Source of the DNA: DATAPE01 sp034667525
Lineage (GTDB): Bacteria > Actinomycetota > CADDZG01 > WHSQ01
Reading direction: 5' to 3'
Length of the DNA stretch: 64,000 bases
Assembly: GCA_034667525.1 (NCBI GenBank)
Contig: JAXDJO010000017.1
Coordinates: 76,847-140,846 of the forward strand
The notes beneath the pieces were generated by a model. The model did not search any database. It was given only the letters and a program-made list of their open reading frames with translations, and had not been told where the DNA came from. Position numbers and translations under genes: made by a program. Numbering within the stretch: position 1 is the stretch's first letter; each line of letters begins with the position of its first letter. This document shows, one piece after another, positions 44,001 through 52,325 of the stretch.

Positions 44001-44543
44001 CGAGAGATCGGAGATCTTCAGGTTCTCGTACCGGGCCTGGCCATAGCCAGTGCTGCCCAGGCTGCAGCAGGAGAGTCCTCGGTGTCCCTTCTGCTGATCG
44101 AGGAGCTGGCAGAAAGGAGCAGCCCGACCCCGAGCTGGCGCGCGCGCTTTTTGCCAGATGCCGTAAGGCTGCTCTGTTCCTCGGGCTCGGTGGAGGGGGC
44201 CCAAGAGTTGATGCTGCGTGACGATCAGGTGACAACCAGCCGCGACCGCCTCTCCGTTGCAACCGCGCGGGCCGTGCTCGCTGCCGCGCAGGAGCGATTC
44301 GAAGAGGCTGAAGTCATGTTCGAGGAAGTGGCTCACCGGTGGCAGAGCTACGGTGCGGCGTTTGAGCATGCGCAGGTGATGCTAGAGGGCGGCCGCTGCG
44401 CCCTGCTTGTCGATCACATCGAATCGTCCCGCACTTCCCTTCAGGAAGCGAAGGACTGTTTCGCCCGCTTGCAGGCGATCACGGGCCAGCGTGAGGCGGA
44501 TGAGGGCCTACGTGAGCTGCGGAAGAAAGAGCGGCAAACCTAG
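41094..44543 (+). CDS. adenylate/guanylate cyclase-AAA ATPase-TPR regulator
   Basis: A 1149-residue multidomain protein. Residues 1-30: zinc ribbon CPNCG...CGFCG. Residues 35-210: class III cyclase domain (VVSALFVDIVGFTARSH; GDAVVGVFGAP; NTGEGLV). Residues 215-600: STAND-type ATPase with Walker A GEPGVGKSRLL and Walker B LILVFEDLHWADPAT. The remainder is helical TPR-like repeats (AEALDLLPSG, ALRLAEDSSN, LARGELGDD). The same architecture is frequent in actinobacteria and mycobacteria, usually with a helix-turn-helix in place of the cyclase. The cyclase has both metal Asp residues (VDIVG, IGDAV), so it may be active. Trigger unknown. Confidence 0.9.
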   Translation: MQVCPNCGEENPQRFRLCGFCGASLRPEAGDEGEERKVVSALFVDIVGFTARSHKADPEDVVAALAPYQARLRHEIERFGGLREKFIGDAVVGVFGAPIAHEDDAERAVRAALSIIDAIEELNRKDPSLDLAVRAAVNTGEGLVSLRAAHRAGEGIVTGDVVNTASRLQGVAPVGGVVVGELTYRSTKNSITYEELEPVTVKGKPEPVPVWRAIAPRSLITIDRVADASTPFVGRKYDLLALEALYSRALHENSVQLVTIVGEPGVGKSRLLVEFASFVEREPELVQWRQGRCLPYGEGITFWPLSEIIKAQAGILESDGIEQASSKLDSAIEEVIEDESEREWFKSRLAPLVGAKSSDETEIVDRGESFTAWRRFLEAEACRRPLILVFEDLHWADPATVEFIEHLVDWSDAIPLFVICVARPELYDNRPGWGGGKHNSNTIGLSPLSDEETARLIAQLVPEEKVSDEIRASLLERAGGNPLYAEEFARMLLESDFVTANGSSAPGAKQVPFPETLQALIAARLDGLSPAQKPILQDASVAGRSFWSGALCSIGGADESTVRQALHELTVKELVRPARTSSMESQDEYSFWHALIREVAYGQIPRVARFRKHWAMATWIEHITEDGAAERAELIVHHYRQALALARAAGAHEEIHLLEEGTRRFLVMAGDRAVPLDAAKSAGYYAEALDLLPSGDPARGEILVKASEVCGGLGRFEESKHYLTDALAEFRASGQLAQEGTALAKLAKSYRDSGDTERSRELMGEAIAILEQEGSPDDLAFAYVQRAGDQLFSGAPAEALLLTDRALRLAEDSSNPENEARALAVMGLARGELGDDSGIKDLRRALDITRDLGKPSWISNAYVALAYATWLSEGPAEAETLYKQAIEVGDRRGVTGDSMWARAESVWPLFDLGRWDDVLERTEDVVEWERTQGGSQLRAMTFPYKAAVLLHRGRVKEAVTLAESFLPLAREIGDLQVLVPGLAIASAAQAAAGESSVSLLLIEELAERSSPTPSWRARFLPDAVRLLCSSGSVEGAQELMLRDDQVTTSRDRLSVATARAVLAAAQERFEEAEVMFEEVAHRWQSYGAAFEHAQVMLEGGRCALLVDHIESSRTSLQEAKDCFARLQAITGQREADEGLRELRKKERQT

Positions 44544-44568
44544 GCGACTCCATACCTACATGGGGTGC

Positions 44569-44766
44569 TCAGCTCTTCTTGGGGACTCGAACCGGATTCT
44601 TGCTGACGTCCGCCGCTTTGAGAGCGTGGATCTCCTTTTCGGCTTCCCCCTGGCTCGCGTATCCCTGCAGGTCAACGAAATCGTTAGCACCGTCTCCAAA
44701 CTGCAAGCGGATCCCGAAAGTCTCGGTTTCACTGGTGAAGATGATGGGTGACCAGATCTTCGGCAA
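44569..44766 (-). CDS. small protein with YegP/DUF1508-like strand pattern
   Basis: A 65-residue product starting at TTG 44766, supported by AAAGGAG six bases upstream. The pattern FGIRLQFGDGANDFVDLQGYASQ with GEAEKEIHALK resembles the repeat of YegP/DUF1508 proteins, though weakly. The lysine-rich tail (RVPKKS) ends 25 bases from the convergent cyclase gene. Probably real because of the ribosome-binding site; function unknown. Confidence 0.6.
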   Translation of the reverse strand: MPKIWSPIIFTSETETFGIRLQFGDGANDFVDLQGYASQGEAEKEIHALKAADVSKNPVRVPKKS

Positions 44767-44876
44767 AGAACTCTCCTTTCCTCTGGCGGTCAGAGCCCCC
44801 CATGAAAGAGCAGGAGGGGCCGTTTTGCAAGCATGTCTATCGACTGCCCGGGTCTCTGGTGGTGCGGCTCGGTGAT

Positions 44877-45779
44877 TCAGTGGCCATTCTGGGAGAAGTG
44901 CATCCAGTCCTTCAGCGAGGTCCAGTTTCCGCCCCAGCCCCAGCCGATCTTTGCGAAGGCGCCGGTCACGATGTCGCCGGGAAGGATCATCCCCGGCCGG
45001 CGCCAACCCCGGTTCCGGTAGGCCCGGGCGAGCTCGGGGGCCACGAGGTCGCCCCGAACGTATGGGTTCTGGAACGGGTTGATGTCGACGGCGAGACCGT
45101 ACGAGTGCTGTGACCAAGTCGTGCCAAGGGTGACGTGACGGCACTCAAACGAGGAAGTGTCGTTGATATCACCGGTGGGAGCGGCGCGCTGTACTGGCAA
45201 TGAAGTAACGCGCATCTCCTCGATCGGGAAATGAGCTTGGTACAGCTCTTTAAAAACAGTGATGATGTCCTTCACCACTGCGCGGTTGACGATCATTTCT
45301 CCCGTATGGCGCTCGTGGTCGAATCCCCAGAAAGGCATCGTGATGTAAGAAAGCTGTGCCAGGGGAACGGGGCACTTGGGTCGCCATGTCGACCGAGCCG
45401 CGACCGCCCTCGGTACGGGTCCGGTGTGGGCAACGAAACGCTTCGAGGTCGGCGGCGCAAGGAAGTCGATGGTTGCGAGGCGCCGATCCCGCAGGATGTG
45501 AGGGGTCGGCCCGACGACGCCGAACCCGTCCGGTCGTTTCGGCAGCACACGTTGTCCCAACCAAGAAGGTCTCCGAGTGACCCATTTGTTCTCCGCGACG
45601 AGTGAACGTTTGTGTCCGCCAGTGGGAGTGCGGTTGGTAGGAGCCGGAGCGGGTGTGGCGGAGGGGGATGCTCTGTGTTGTGATCGTTCGGATCCCGCCC
45701 GGACCGCCCCACCGCTGCACCCAGCACTGAATGCCAGGAGTGCCACTGCGACAGATGCCTCCAATCGCCGGGATCTCAT
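44877..45779 (-). CDS. M15-family D-Ala-D-Ala carboxypeptidase lipoprotein
   Basis: A 300-residue exported peptidase. The N-terminus VAVALLAFSAGC gives a lipobox, so it is probably tethered to the outer face of the membrane. After a Ser/Pro/Thr linker, the catalytic region has SQHSYGLAVDINP (zinc His and Asp) and DWMHF (third zinc ligand), typical of VanY-like Peptidase_M15_4. It trims peptidoglycan stem peptides. ATG 45779 is chosen because it begins the signal sequence. Confidence 0.85.
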   Translation of the reverse strand: MRSRRLEASVAVALLAFSAGCSGGAVRAGSERSQHRASPSATPAPAPTNRTPTGGHKRSLVAENKWVTRRPSWLGQRVLPKRPDGFGVVGPTPHILRDRRLATIDFLAPPTSKRFVAHTGPVPRAVAARSTWRPKCPVPLAQLSYITMPFWGFDHERHTGEMIVNRAVVKDIITVFKELYQAHFPIEEMRVTSLPVQRAAPTGDINDTSSFECRHVTLGTTWSQHSYGLAVDINPFQNPYVRGDLVAPELARAYRNRGWRRPGMILPGDIVTGAFAKIGWGWGGNWTSLKDWMHFSQNGH

Positions 45780-45884
45780 CTCTGCGACGGTAGCGGAGCG
45801 TGCAGGTTGCAGCCCACACACCTCCCAGCCACGTTCCCGCGGAGCACCTCCAATCTCTACCGATCGCAAGCTTCGAGCCGGCGG

Positions 45885-46565
45885 TTACATCGACTTCGCC
45901 GGACGAAGCAGTGCTCGTGCCGGAGCGCCGTCCGCGCCGATGACCAGGAGCGGGAGGCAGATCAGCTCGTAATCGCCAGGCTCGATGGCTTGAAGACGGA
46001 GGCCCTCGATGATCCATACCCCGGCCCCCAATAAGGCTTTATGGGTTGCAGCCCCGTCCCGCTTGTATCCCCCGACCGACAGATAATCGACCCCAACGGT
46101 CCGGACCTGGCGTTCGACGAGCAATTGCGCGGCTTCGTGAGAGAGGTAGACGAAGTCCTCCTTGAAGGACTGTGACCACCACTCCTCATCAGAGTTCCTG
46201 GTTCTGAAGATGATGCGGTCTTCGGGATCGAAGACCGCATCACGGATGGCATCCGGACGGATCGCTTCTCGATCGTCGATCTTGATCACGCGGGCTGTGC
46301 CGATCGTGGCATCCAGATCCATCCGATCCAGGCCGATCCCGTCATTGAGGAAGTGCACCGGCGCGTCCATGTGCGTGCCTGTGTGTGAACCCATGGACAT
46401 TGCAGAAACGTTGGCGTTGTCCCCCTTCGAGATGTCCAGCATGCGCTCGATGCTGACCGGCGGGTTATCCGGCCAATGCACCATCCCGGTGTGCAGGGGA
46501 GCCGTGACATCTTTCCAGCCCCGCGCCAGCTCCTGGGCGTTCTGTTCTAGCGATCCTTCGCTCAT
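45885..46565 (-). CDS. cyclase-family metal hydrolase (kynurenine formamidase-like)
   Basis: A 226-residue Cyclase (PF04199) protein. The metal-binding motif HTGTHMDAPVHF near residue 60 is exact for this family, along with the C-terminal EGLRL and LLVIGADGAPARALL. Relatives open N-formyl-kynurenine, isatin or other cyclic amides and lactones. AAAAGGAGG precedes ATG 46565, a very strong ribosome-binding site. It lies 84 bases after the glucose-dehydrogenase-like gene; a lactone substrate would fit that context but is speculative. Confidence 0.88.
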   Translation of the reverse strand: MSEGSLEQNAQELARGWKDVTAPLHTGMVHWPDNPPVSIERMLDISKGDNANVSAMSMGSHTGTHMDAPVHFLNDGIGLDRMDLDATIGTARVIKIDDREAIRPDAIRDAVFDPEDRIIFRTRNSDEEWWSQSFKEDFVYLSHEAAQLLVERQVRTVGVDYLSVGGYKRDGAATHKALLGAGVWIIEGLRLQAIEPGDYELICLPLLVIGADGAPARALLRPAKSM

Positions 46566-46649
46566 TCATAGCCTCCTTTTAGATCGGCTAGCGGCTGTGG
46601 CCCTCCTTGGAGAAGGTTGCATCCTCATCGCGCCCCAAGGCGTTAAGAC

Positions 46650-47750
46650 TCAGGACGCAGCGACCTCCACGAACAGCTTGATGACCCCGTCTTTCCCCAG
46701 GAGCTCGAAGGCCCGCGGATAGTCGGCCAACCCATCGACTCGGTCGGTCAGGAGCTGCTCCAGCCACCCCGGCCATAAGGCTTGCGTCATCGTGAGGTCG
46801 CGCACGCCGGCCTCGAAGTGCTCCCGGTTGGCGTTGACCGTGCCGACCATCGCCTTGTTTCCCAGCACGAAGCTCAGGTTGATGGCATCTGCGGGCACTT
46901 CAACTTGGCGATCACCCCCCGTAACGCTGGAAACCACGAGCACGCCGTTCTTACCCAATGCCTGCATGGCTTCAAAGACCAGTGGAGAGAATCCGGTGCA
47001 TTCAAAGATGAGGTCCAGAGGGCCGGACTTAGCGGCGACGCTTGTCAGTGAGGTTTGCTTGGTGCTGATGTAGGTGGCGCCGAGCGCTCCGATCAGATCG
47101 GAGTTCAGGTAGGGCGCTTCGTCGAGGCCCAGTGTGAGTACGTCCAGACCGCGCAGCCGTAATCCCATCGTTGCGAGCAATCCGATGGTTCCTGCTCCCA
47201 GCACCGCGGCGCGCTTTGGTTCCCACACGCGCAGTCTTCGTTGTACCTCGTAGGCCTGAGTGATTCCCTTCTCGATGACGCTGGTGGGTTCCAGGAGAAC
47301 GCCAAGTTTCCCGAGCGATCCCGGGATGTGTATCAGGCGGTCGGCCGCTTCTACGTAATGCTCCGTCAGAAAGCCATGCACGAGGTTGATGCCGTGCTCG
47401 TGATACGTCTCATCGGTGGTCATGTCAGCCATGCCGAGTTGGTCGTAGATGCTCGAACCGGGCTGACGCACGATGGCCACCACCAGCTCACCGACGCGAG
47501 CCTCGGTGACGTTGGGCCCAACCTCTTGGACAACGCCGAGACCCTCGTGCCCCATGATCAGGAAATCCGATCCGGGGGGCGGAGCTCCATACTCGCCCGC
47601 ATTGATCTCGTGATCGGTGCCGTCCAGTCCAACGCGCAGGATCTTTACGAGTACCCCGCGCCCACCCGGGACGTCCTCGACCGAGGGAGGATCCACATCG
47701 GTCAAATGGGCACTGTTCGCCTTGCGGGGGAACACCGCGATCGCCTTCAT
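46650..47750 (-). CDS. glucose 1-dehydrogenase-like zinc alcohol dehydrogenase
   Basis: A 366-residue medium-chain dehydrogenase. The length, N-terminal MKAIAVFP, the zinc-ligand region VGLDGTDHEINAGEYG and LIMGHEGLGVVQEVG, and AAVLGAGTIGLLATMGLRLRG for NADP binding match the archaeal/halophilic glucose 1-dehydrogenase type. The position of the usual catalytic zinc Cys is Asp in these enzymes (GLDGTD here). It oxidises glucose to gluconolactone. ATG 47750 has GAGGAG upstream and overlaps the M24 stop by four bases. Confidence 0.88.
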   Translation of the reverse strand: MKAIAVFPRKANSAHLTDVDPPSVEDVPGGRGVLVKILRVGLDGTDHEINAGEYGAPPPGSDFLIMGHEGLGVVQEVGPNVTEARVGELVVAIVRQPGSSIYDQLGMADMTTDETYHEHGINLVHGFLTEHYVEAADRLIHIPGSLGKLGVLLEPTSVIEKGITQAYEVQRRLRVWEPKRAAVLGAGTIGLLATMGLRLRGLDVLTLGLDEAPYLNSDLIGALGATYISTKQTSLTSVAAKSGPLDLIFECTGFSPLVFEAMQALGKNGVLVVSSVTGGDRQVEVPADAINLSFVLGNKAMVGTVNANREHFEAGVRDLTMTQALWPGWLEQLLTDRVDGLADYPRAFELLGKDGVIKLFVEVAAS

Positions 47751-48865
47751 CGTTCTCCTCTCACTAGCAAGGACGGCCTTTCTATCGAGGCCTGTTGGAT
47801 CCGGGCCGGCTCCTCCGGCCATCCCGGGTCGCGCGTGAGGATCTCGAAGCCATCGTCCGAGATCAGGATCGTGTCTTCCGATTTGACGCTCGTTATTGAG
47901 GGATTCCACGCGAGCGCCTGATTGGATTTGAGACGGTAAGGCGATCCCGGGACTGCAAACATCTCGCGGCCTGCGTAACCGGTGAGACCTCCCTGATGGT
48001 GCAATCGCCATTCTTCCGGAAAGCCTTCCGCCGCGTACTGATCGATCTCATGGGCCATCACATCGCCAAGTGATCTTCCGGGCAAGCTTTCGGCTATGGC
48101 TCGCGCGTCGACCCGCGTCACGGCGGCGTGCCTTGCAGCGAGCTCGGTTGGGGGCGGGCGCAAGGAGACCATCCGGGTCAGCGAGGCGTGGAGACCATGA
48201 CGGCGCCCGGTCAAGGCCACCAACAAGGTTCGTTCCAGCCGGTTGGCGGTGGGAAGAGGGTGACGGTATCTCGAGATGCGGTCGTCTGCGGCTACCAGGT
48301 TCACTAGTGGGAGGACGTCACGCTTCTCACATTCGAAGGCGAGGCGCGCTGCGATGGCATGCTCCGACTGTCCAACCTCGGCGGTCCGGCAGGCGGCGGC
48401 GACACTGATGGCAGCATCTTTCCCGAGATCACGGTATCGGTCTCTCTCCTCCGACCGGAGAACCCGTCGAAGCTCGAGGAACCCGTCGTCGACGGGGGAG
48501 AGATCTACCAGGGGAAGGTCGGTGGCGCATGCGGCCGGGTCGCACAGCTCGGGCAGCAGCTGGGCCAGCCCGTCCTGGTCCTGCCACGGATATTGCATGC
48601 CCTCGAGGGGCAACCCGGGCGCCTCCTCGGTCAGGAGACGCGCCAACTCGATGTTGGTCGTGATCAACACGGCAGCTTGCGGGGTCACCATTACGGAGGC
48701 AACACCCGCCTCGGTTCCGAGGGATACCTCGCTCCGGCCTCCGCCGGTGATCCAGGCGAAGTTCGCCTGCGACCGCAACACCACTCCGGACTTCCCGACG
48801 GTGTCGAGCCACGCGCGGATGTCCTCGAGTTTGCGTTCAACCTCCGCGACGCGATCGTCATGCAC
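47747..48865 (-). CDS. M24-family peptidase-like protein (aminopeptidase P fold)
   Basis: A 372-residue protein with the creatinase N-terminal domain (RSQANFAWITGGGRSEV, VLITTNIELARL) and a pita-bread M24 domain. The usual five metal ligands are poorly conserved: expected Asp, Asp, His, Glu, Glu positions show R, H, HHQGG and W, so the enzyme may be non-metallic or a pseudoenzyme. GTG 48865 is chosen to limit overlap with the GH15 gene; 48910 is also in frame. Same transcription unit as the glucose-dehydrogenase-like gene. Confidence 0.8.
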   Translation of the reverse strand: MHDDRVAEVERKLEDIRAWLDTVGKSGVVLRSQANFAWITGGGRSEVSLGTEAGVASVMVTPQAAVLITTNIELARLLTEEAPGLPLEGMQYPWQDQDGLAQLLPELCDPAACATDLPLVDLSPVDDGFLELRRVLRSEERDRYRDLGKDAAISVAAACRTAEVGQSEHAIAARLAFECEKRDVLPLVNLVAADDRISRYRHPLPTANRLERTLLVALTGRRHGLHASLTRMVSLRPPPTELAARHAAVTRVDARAIAESLPGRSLGDVMAHEIDQYAAEGFPEEWRLHHQGGLTGYAGREMFAVPGSPYRLKSNQALAWNPSITSVKSEDTILISDDGFEILTRDPGWPEEPARIQQASIERPSLLVRGER

Positions 48866-50684
48866 CGGGAACGACCTGACGCTCGGCCTGTGAGATCGCC
48901 CACGCGGCATTGACCAGACCGATGTGACTGAAGGCTTGAGGGAAATTCCCGAGCAACTCGCCCGACGTGGGATCGATCTCTTCAGCTAGGAGGCCAACGT
49001 CGGTGATGAAGGCGACGGCCCGTTCGAAGGTAGCCCTCGCATCGTCAACCTGACCGGCAAGCGCCTGCGCTTGTGCCAGCCAGAACGTGCACAGCAGAAA
49101 AGTGCCTTCCTCGCCTTCCAAACCGTCGTGAGACTTGTACCGGAACACCAGTCCGCGCTTGTCTGTCAACCTCTCGGCGATGGCTGCGATCGTCGACACG
49201 ACCCGCGGGTCATCGCCGGGAAGGAAGCCAACGATAGGAATCATCAGAGCGGATGCATCCAGTTCCTCCGAACCGAAAGCTTGACCGAAGGCACCGGCGC
49301 GATCGCTCCACCCTTGCTGGAGGATCGCCGAAGCGATCTCCTCCCGGGTGCTCTTCCAACCGGCGACGCGATCTTCGGCGTTGAGGCGGGGGGCCAGATC
49401 GACCGCGCGGTCCAGCGCCACCCAACACATCAATTTGGAATAGAGGAATGGCTGCGGATCACCACGGATCTCCCAGATGCCCTGGTCGGATTCCTTCCAT
49501 CTGGCCGCCGCAACATCGGCCACGCTCACGAGGAATCGCTGCGTGTCTTCGTCGAATCGTTTCAGGGGTTCGGCCAAGCGCCTAGCCGCGTCCAGGAGCT
49601 CGCCGTAGACGTCCAACTGTCGCTGGTTCCACGCGCCGTTGCCGACTCTTACCGGCCCGCTGTCGCGCCAGCCCGAGAGATGTGGCAGCACCCGTTCTGT
49701 CAGATCGTGCTCGCCGCCGATGCCGAACATGATCTGTAGCTCGGCACCCCCCTGCAACTCCGCGGCGGCGGCCCGCACCATGTAATCGAAGAAATCTTGA
49801 GCCTCATCGGGGCATGCCGCCACCCAGAGTGCCTGGAGCGTCAGGCTTGCGTCGCGGACCCATGCGTACCGGTAGTCCCAGTTGCGCCCGCCACCGATCT
49901 CCTCCGGGAGCGAGGTGGTGGGAGCGGCGACGATCGCCCCGGTGGGGTGAAATGTCAAGGCTTGGAGAACGCGTCCGCTGTGATGGACGAGCTCGCGCCA
50001 GGGCCCGTCGTAACTCTGGTGCAGATCCGACCAGGTTTGCCATGCAGTGATCGTTTGGTCCAAACGCTGAACGATCGCTTCGCGCGACCATGGCGGCGGC
50101 AGCTTTTCGGAAGTCGGCGCGTAGTGAAGGCAGAAGACGACATCGTCACCTTCCTTCACGTTAAAACGCGCATGCCCTTGCGCGCGAGCGGTCTCCAGCT
50201 CCACCGGCGATACCAGAGTGAACAGATCGGCTCCCGCGCGCACGGTCAGCCCTTCTGGGATATGACTTAGGAGGGGGCTCAGAAGCCCGTATTCGGATCG
50301 GGGAGCGAACGTCGTCTCCATCTCGACTTCGCCCGAGACCCCCTTCACCCTGCGCAGTAACGCGTGGGGACTTCCTGCTCCGAGCTCATGACCGCGCTCG
50401 TTCGGTCCCACGGCCAACGCATCTATGAGACATACCGTTCCGGTCTCGGAGGTGAACGTCGTCTCGAGGACCATGGTCCGGTCGAGGTACCGCCTGGTGC
50501 TCTCCGCCGGGCCGGCGGTGGAGATCGACCAATGACCGCCTTCGTCGTCCAGGATACGGGCGAAGACCGAAGGACTATCGAAGCGCGGCCAGCAGAGCCA
50601 ATCGACGGAGCCATCGCGCGTCACCAGCGCCGCCGAATGGCAATCCGAGATCAAGGCATGATCGGCGATGGGCAGCGAGCTCAT
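48858..50684 (-). CDS. glycoside hydrolase family 15 (glucoamylase/trehalase-like)
   Basis: A 608-residue GH15 enzyme. N-terminal beta domain begins IADHALISDCHSAALVTRDGSVDWLCWPRFDSPS; the catalytic barrel has NWDYRYAWVRDASLTLQALW and the general base region EEIDPTSGELLGNFPQAFSHIGL near the C-terminus, with catalytic Glu in AEEIDP. Actinobacterial relatives include trehalases, so the substrate is starch oligosaccharide or trehalose; no signal peptide, so cytosolic. ATG 50684 has GGAGG five bases upstream and overlaps the oxidoreductase by four bases. Glucose it releases could feed the dehydrogenase encoded downstream. Confidence 0.9.
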   Translation of the reverse strand: MSSLPIADHALISDCHSAALVTRDGSVDWLCWPRFDSPSVFARILDDEGGHWSISTAGPAESTRRYLDRTMVLETTFTSETGTVCLIDALAVGPNERGHELGAGSPHALLRRVKGVSGEVEMETTFAPRSEYGLLSPLLSHIPEGLTVRAGADLFTLVSPVELETARAQGHARFNVKEGDDVVFCLHYAPTSEKLPPPWSREAIVQRLDQTITAWQTWSDLHQSYDGPWRELVHHSGRVLQALTFHPTGAIVAAPTTSLPEEIGGGRNWDYRYAWVRDASLTLQALWVAACPDEAQDFFDYMVRAAAAELQGGAELQIMFGIGGEHDLTERVLPHLSGWRDSGPVRVGNGAWNQRQLDVYGELLDAARRLAEPLKRFDEDTQRFLVSVADVAAARWKESDQGIWEIRGDPQPFLYSKLMCWVALDRAVDLAPRLNAEDRVAGWKSTREEIASAILQQGWSDRAGAFGQAFGSEELDASALMIPIVGFLPGDDPRVVSTIAAIAERLTDKRGLVFRYKSHDGLEGEEGTFLLCTFWLAQAQALAGQVDDARATFERAVAFITDVGLLAEEIDPTSGELLGNFPQAFSHIGLVNAAWAISQAERQVVPGA

Positions 50685-52084
50685 GAAGCCTCCGCCTCGT
50701 AGCTCTCGATGAGCTTGAGCCACACCTCGCTCACCGTTGGGAACGAAGGGACCGCGTGTTTCAAGCGATCCGCAGGAACTTCACCGACGATGGCGATCGT
50801 CGCCGCGTGCAGCATGTCTGCAACCGCTGGGCCGGTGAAGGTGGCGCCCACGATGACCTCCCGGTCGGTGTCGAAGATCACCTGGACCTTTCCCGACACC
50901 CCGACCCCCGTCACGCTGGATCCGGCCACCTCCGAGATATCCGTGGCGACCGAACGCACTTGCATCCCTTTCTCCACCGCCTCGGCCTGCGTCAAGCCGA
51001 CTCCTGCGATCTGTGGATGGGTGAATGTCACCCGCGGGATGGCCTTATCTTCGAGCTTCGCTCCTGGTTTTCCGAGGATGTCGTCTGCGGCGATACGCCC
51101 TTGATATTTGCCGATGTGAGTCAGGAGCGTCCGGCCGTTGACATCGCCGATCGCATATAGCCAGTCGCCTTCGACATGCACCGATCGCAGGCGATCATCG
51201 ACCTCGATGTAGGAGCCATACTCGAGGCCGATCGCGTCGAGGCCGAGATCGTCGGTGTTCGGTCGCCGGCCGACCGCCACCAAGATCTCGTCGCCCTGTA
51301 TCTCTGAACCATCCTCTAGTGTGACGGTGACCTCTCCTTCGCCGTTCTTCCGCGACGCCTTGACCACACGGGCCCCCGTCAGGACCTTGATCTTTTTGTC
51401 AGTCATGGAAGCCGCCAGCTCTTCACCCGCGAACGGTTCCTCGCGGGGCAGCAATCGATCCGCCGCCTCCACCAGAGTCACCTCTTCGCTGCCGAGTGCA
51501 CGCCACGCTTGAGCCATCTCGACGCCAACCGCGCCCCCGCCCAGGACTATCAGGCGCCGGGGTGGTTCCTGGGCAGCGGTTGCTTCGCGATTTCCCCAGA
51601 TCCGGATCTCTCGCAAGCCCTCGATCGGAGGGATCGCCGGGTGGGAACCCGTCGCGACGATGATCGCGCGGCGCGCGCTCACCGTGTGCCGGACCCCTTC
51701 GGCTTGCTCGACCTCGATCCGGCGCGGCCCGAGGAATCTTGCCCGGCCGCGGATCAGCTTGACCCCGGCCTCCTCGAGCCAGGGCAGCTGACCGGCGTCA
51801 TCCCAGTCCGAAACGACCTCGTTGCGCCGTTTCAAGGCGGTGGCCGAGACCGGTTTGTCGGCGGCGTTCTCAGCCGCGCCGGGCACGGCCGCGACCTCCG
51901 CGAGGATCTCGCCGGGCCTCAGCAGAGCCTTACTTGGTATGCACGCCCAATAGCTACACTCGCCGCCGACCAGCTCGGCCTCGATGATCGCGGTGTCCAG
52001 ACCGCCTTCCGAGCAGCGCCCCGCCGCGACCTCCCCGGCCGGTCCCGCTCCAATGACAACGACGTCGAATTCCTGTTCGGCCAC
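50681..52084 (-). CDS. FAD-dependent pyridine nucleotide-disulfide oxidoreductase
   Basis: A 467-residue flavoprotein of the dihydrolipoamide dehydrogenase/mercuric reductase family. FAD site VVVIGAGPAGEVAAG, redox disulfide CSYWACIPSK (Cys-x4-Cys), NAD(P) site VLGGGAVGVEMAQ, and the C-terminal dimerisation segment with HAVPSFPTVSE in place of the usual HAHPTLSE. Because the second His is absent, the catalytic pair may differ. Not next to any 2-oxoacid dehydrogenase genes, so a stand-alone disulfide, quinone or metal reductase is likely. First gene of the minus-strand run to 46.6 kb. Confidence 0.88.
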   Translation of the reverse strand: MAEQEFDVVVIGAGPAGEVAAGRCSEGGLDTAIIEAELVGGECSYWACIPSKALLRPGEILAEVAAVPGAAENAADKPVSATALKRRNEVVSDWDDAGQLPWLEEAGVKLIRGRARFLGPRRIEVEQAEGVRHTVSARRAIIVATGSHPAIPPIEGLREIRIWGNREATAAQEPPRRLIVLGGGAVGVEMAQAWRALGSEEVTLVEAADRLLPREEPFAGEELAASMTDKKIKVLTGARVVKASRKNGEGEVTVTLEDGSEIQGDEILVAVGRRPNTDDLGLDAIGLEYGSYIEVDDRLRSVHVEGDWLYAIGDVNGRTLLTHIGKYQGRIAADDILGKPGAKLEDKAIPRVTFTHPQIAGVGLTQAEAVEKGMQVRSVATDISEVAGSSVTGVGVSGKVQVIFDTDREVIVGATFTGPAVADMLHAATIAIVGEVPADRLKHAVPSFPTVSEVWLKLIESYEAEAS

Positions 52085-52255
52085 CCGCGCTCCTCTCCTC
52101 GTGCCCCGCCTCGGTGCCGGTACGGTGCCGGCGGCTCGCTAACTATTACAGTCACCGACCGTTTGCTTTGCTAGGTAGCAACCACCCCCGCATTGTCCGA
52201 CGGGACCCGATGCGCCCCGGGAGCGTCCCGGAACAGGCTCCCAGCGCCGTGCCGC

Positions 52256-52283
52256 CTAAAGAAACCCGGCCCCTTGGACGAAA
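52256..52283 (+). promoter_or_regulatory. possible sigma-28-like promoter of the HD-GYP gene
   Basis: CTAAA (52256-52260), a 16-base spacer, then ACGAAAG (52278-52284) resembles the flagellar sigma consensus CTAAA-N16-CCGATAT, at three of seven bases in the second box. It lies about 45 bases before the TTG start of the HD-GYP gene. Weak support; the 241-base divergent gap shows no other clear element. Confidence 0.2.
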
Positions 52284-52325
52284 GTACTGAGAGACAGTTG
52301 TGCCCCAAGAGAAGGTTGGTTTGTT

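Noticed and set aside
52085..52325. A c-di-GMP or other riboswitch before the HD-GYP gene
   Set aside because: The conserved bases of GEMM and other known riboswitch cores are not present; only a weak promoter-like pattern is seen.
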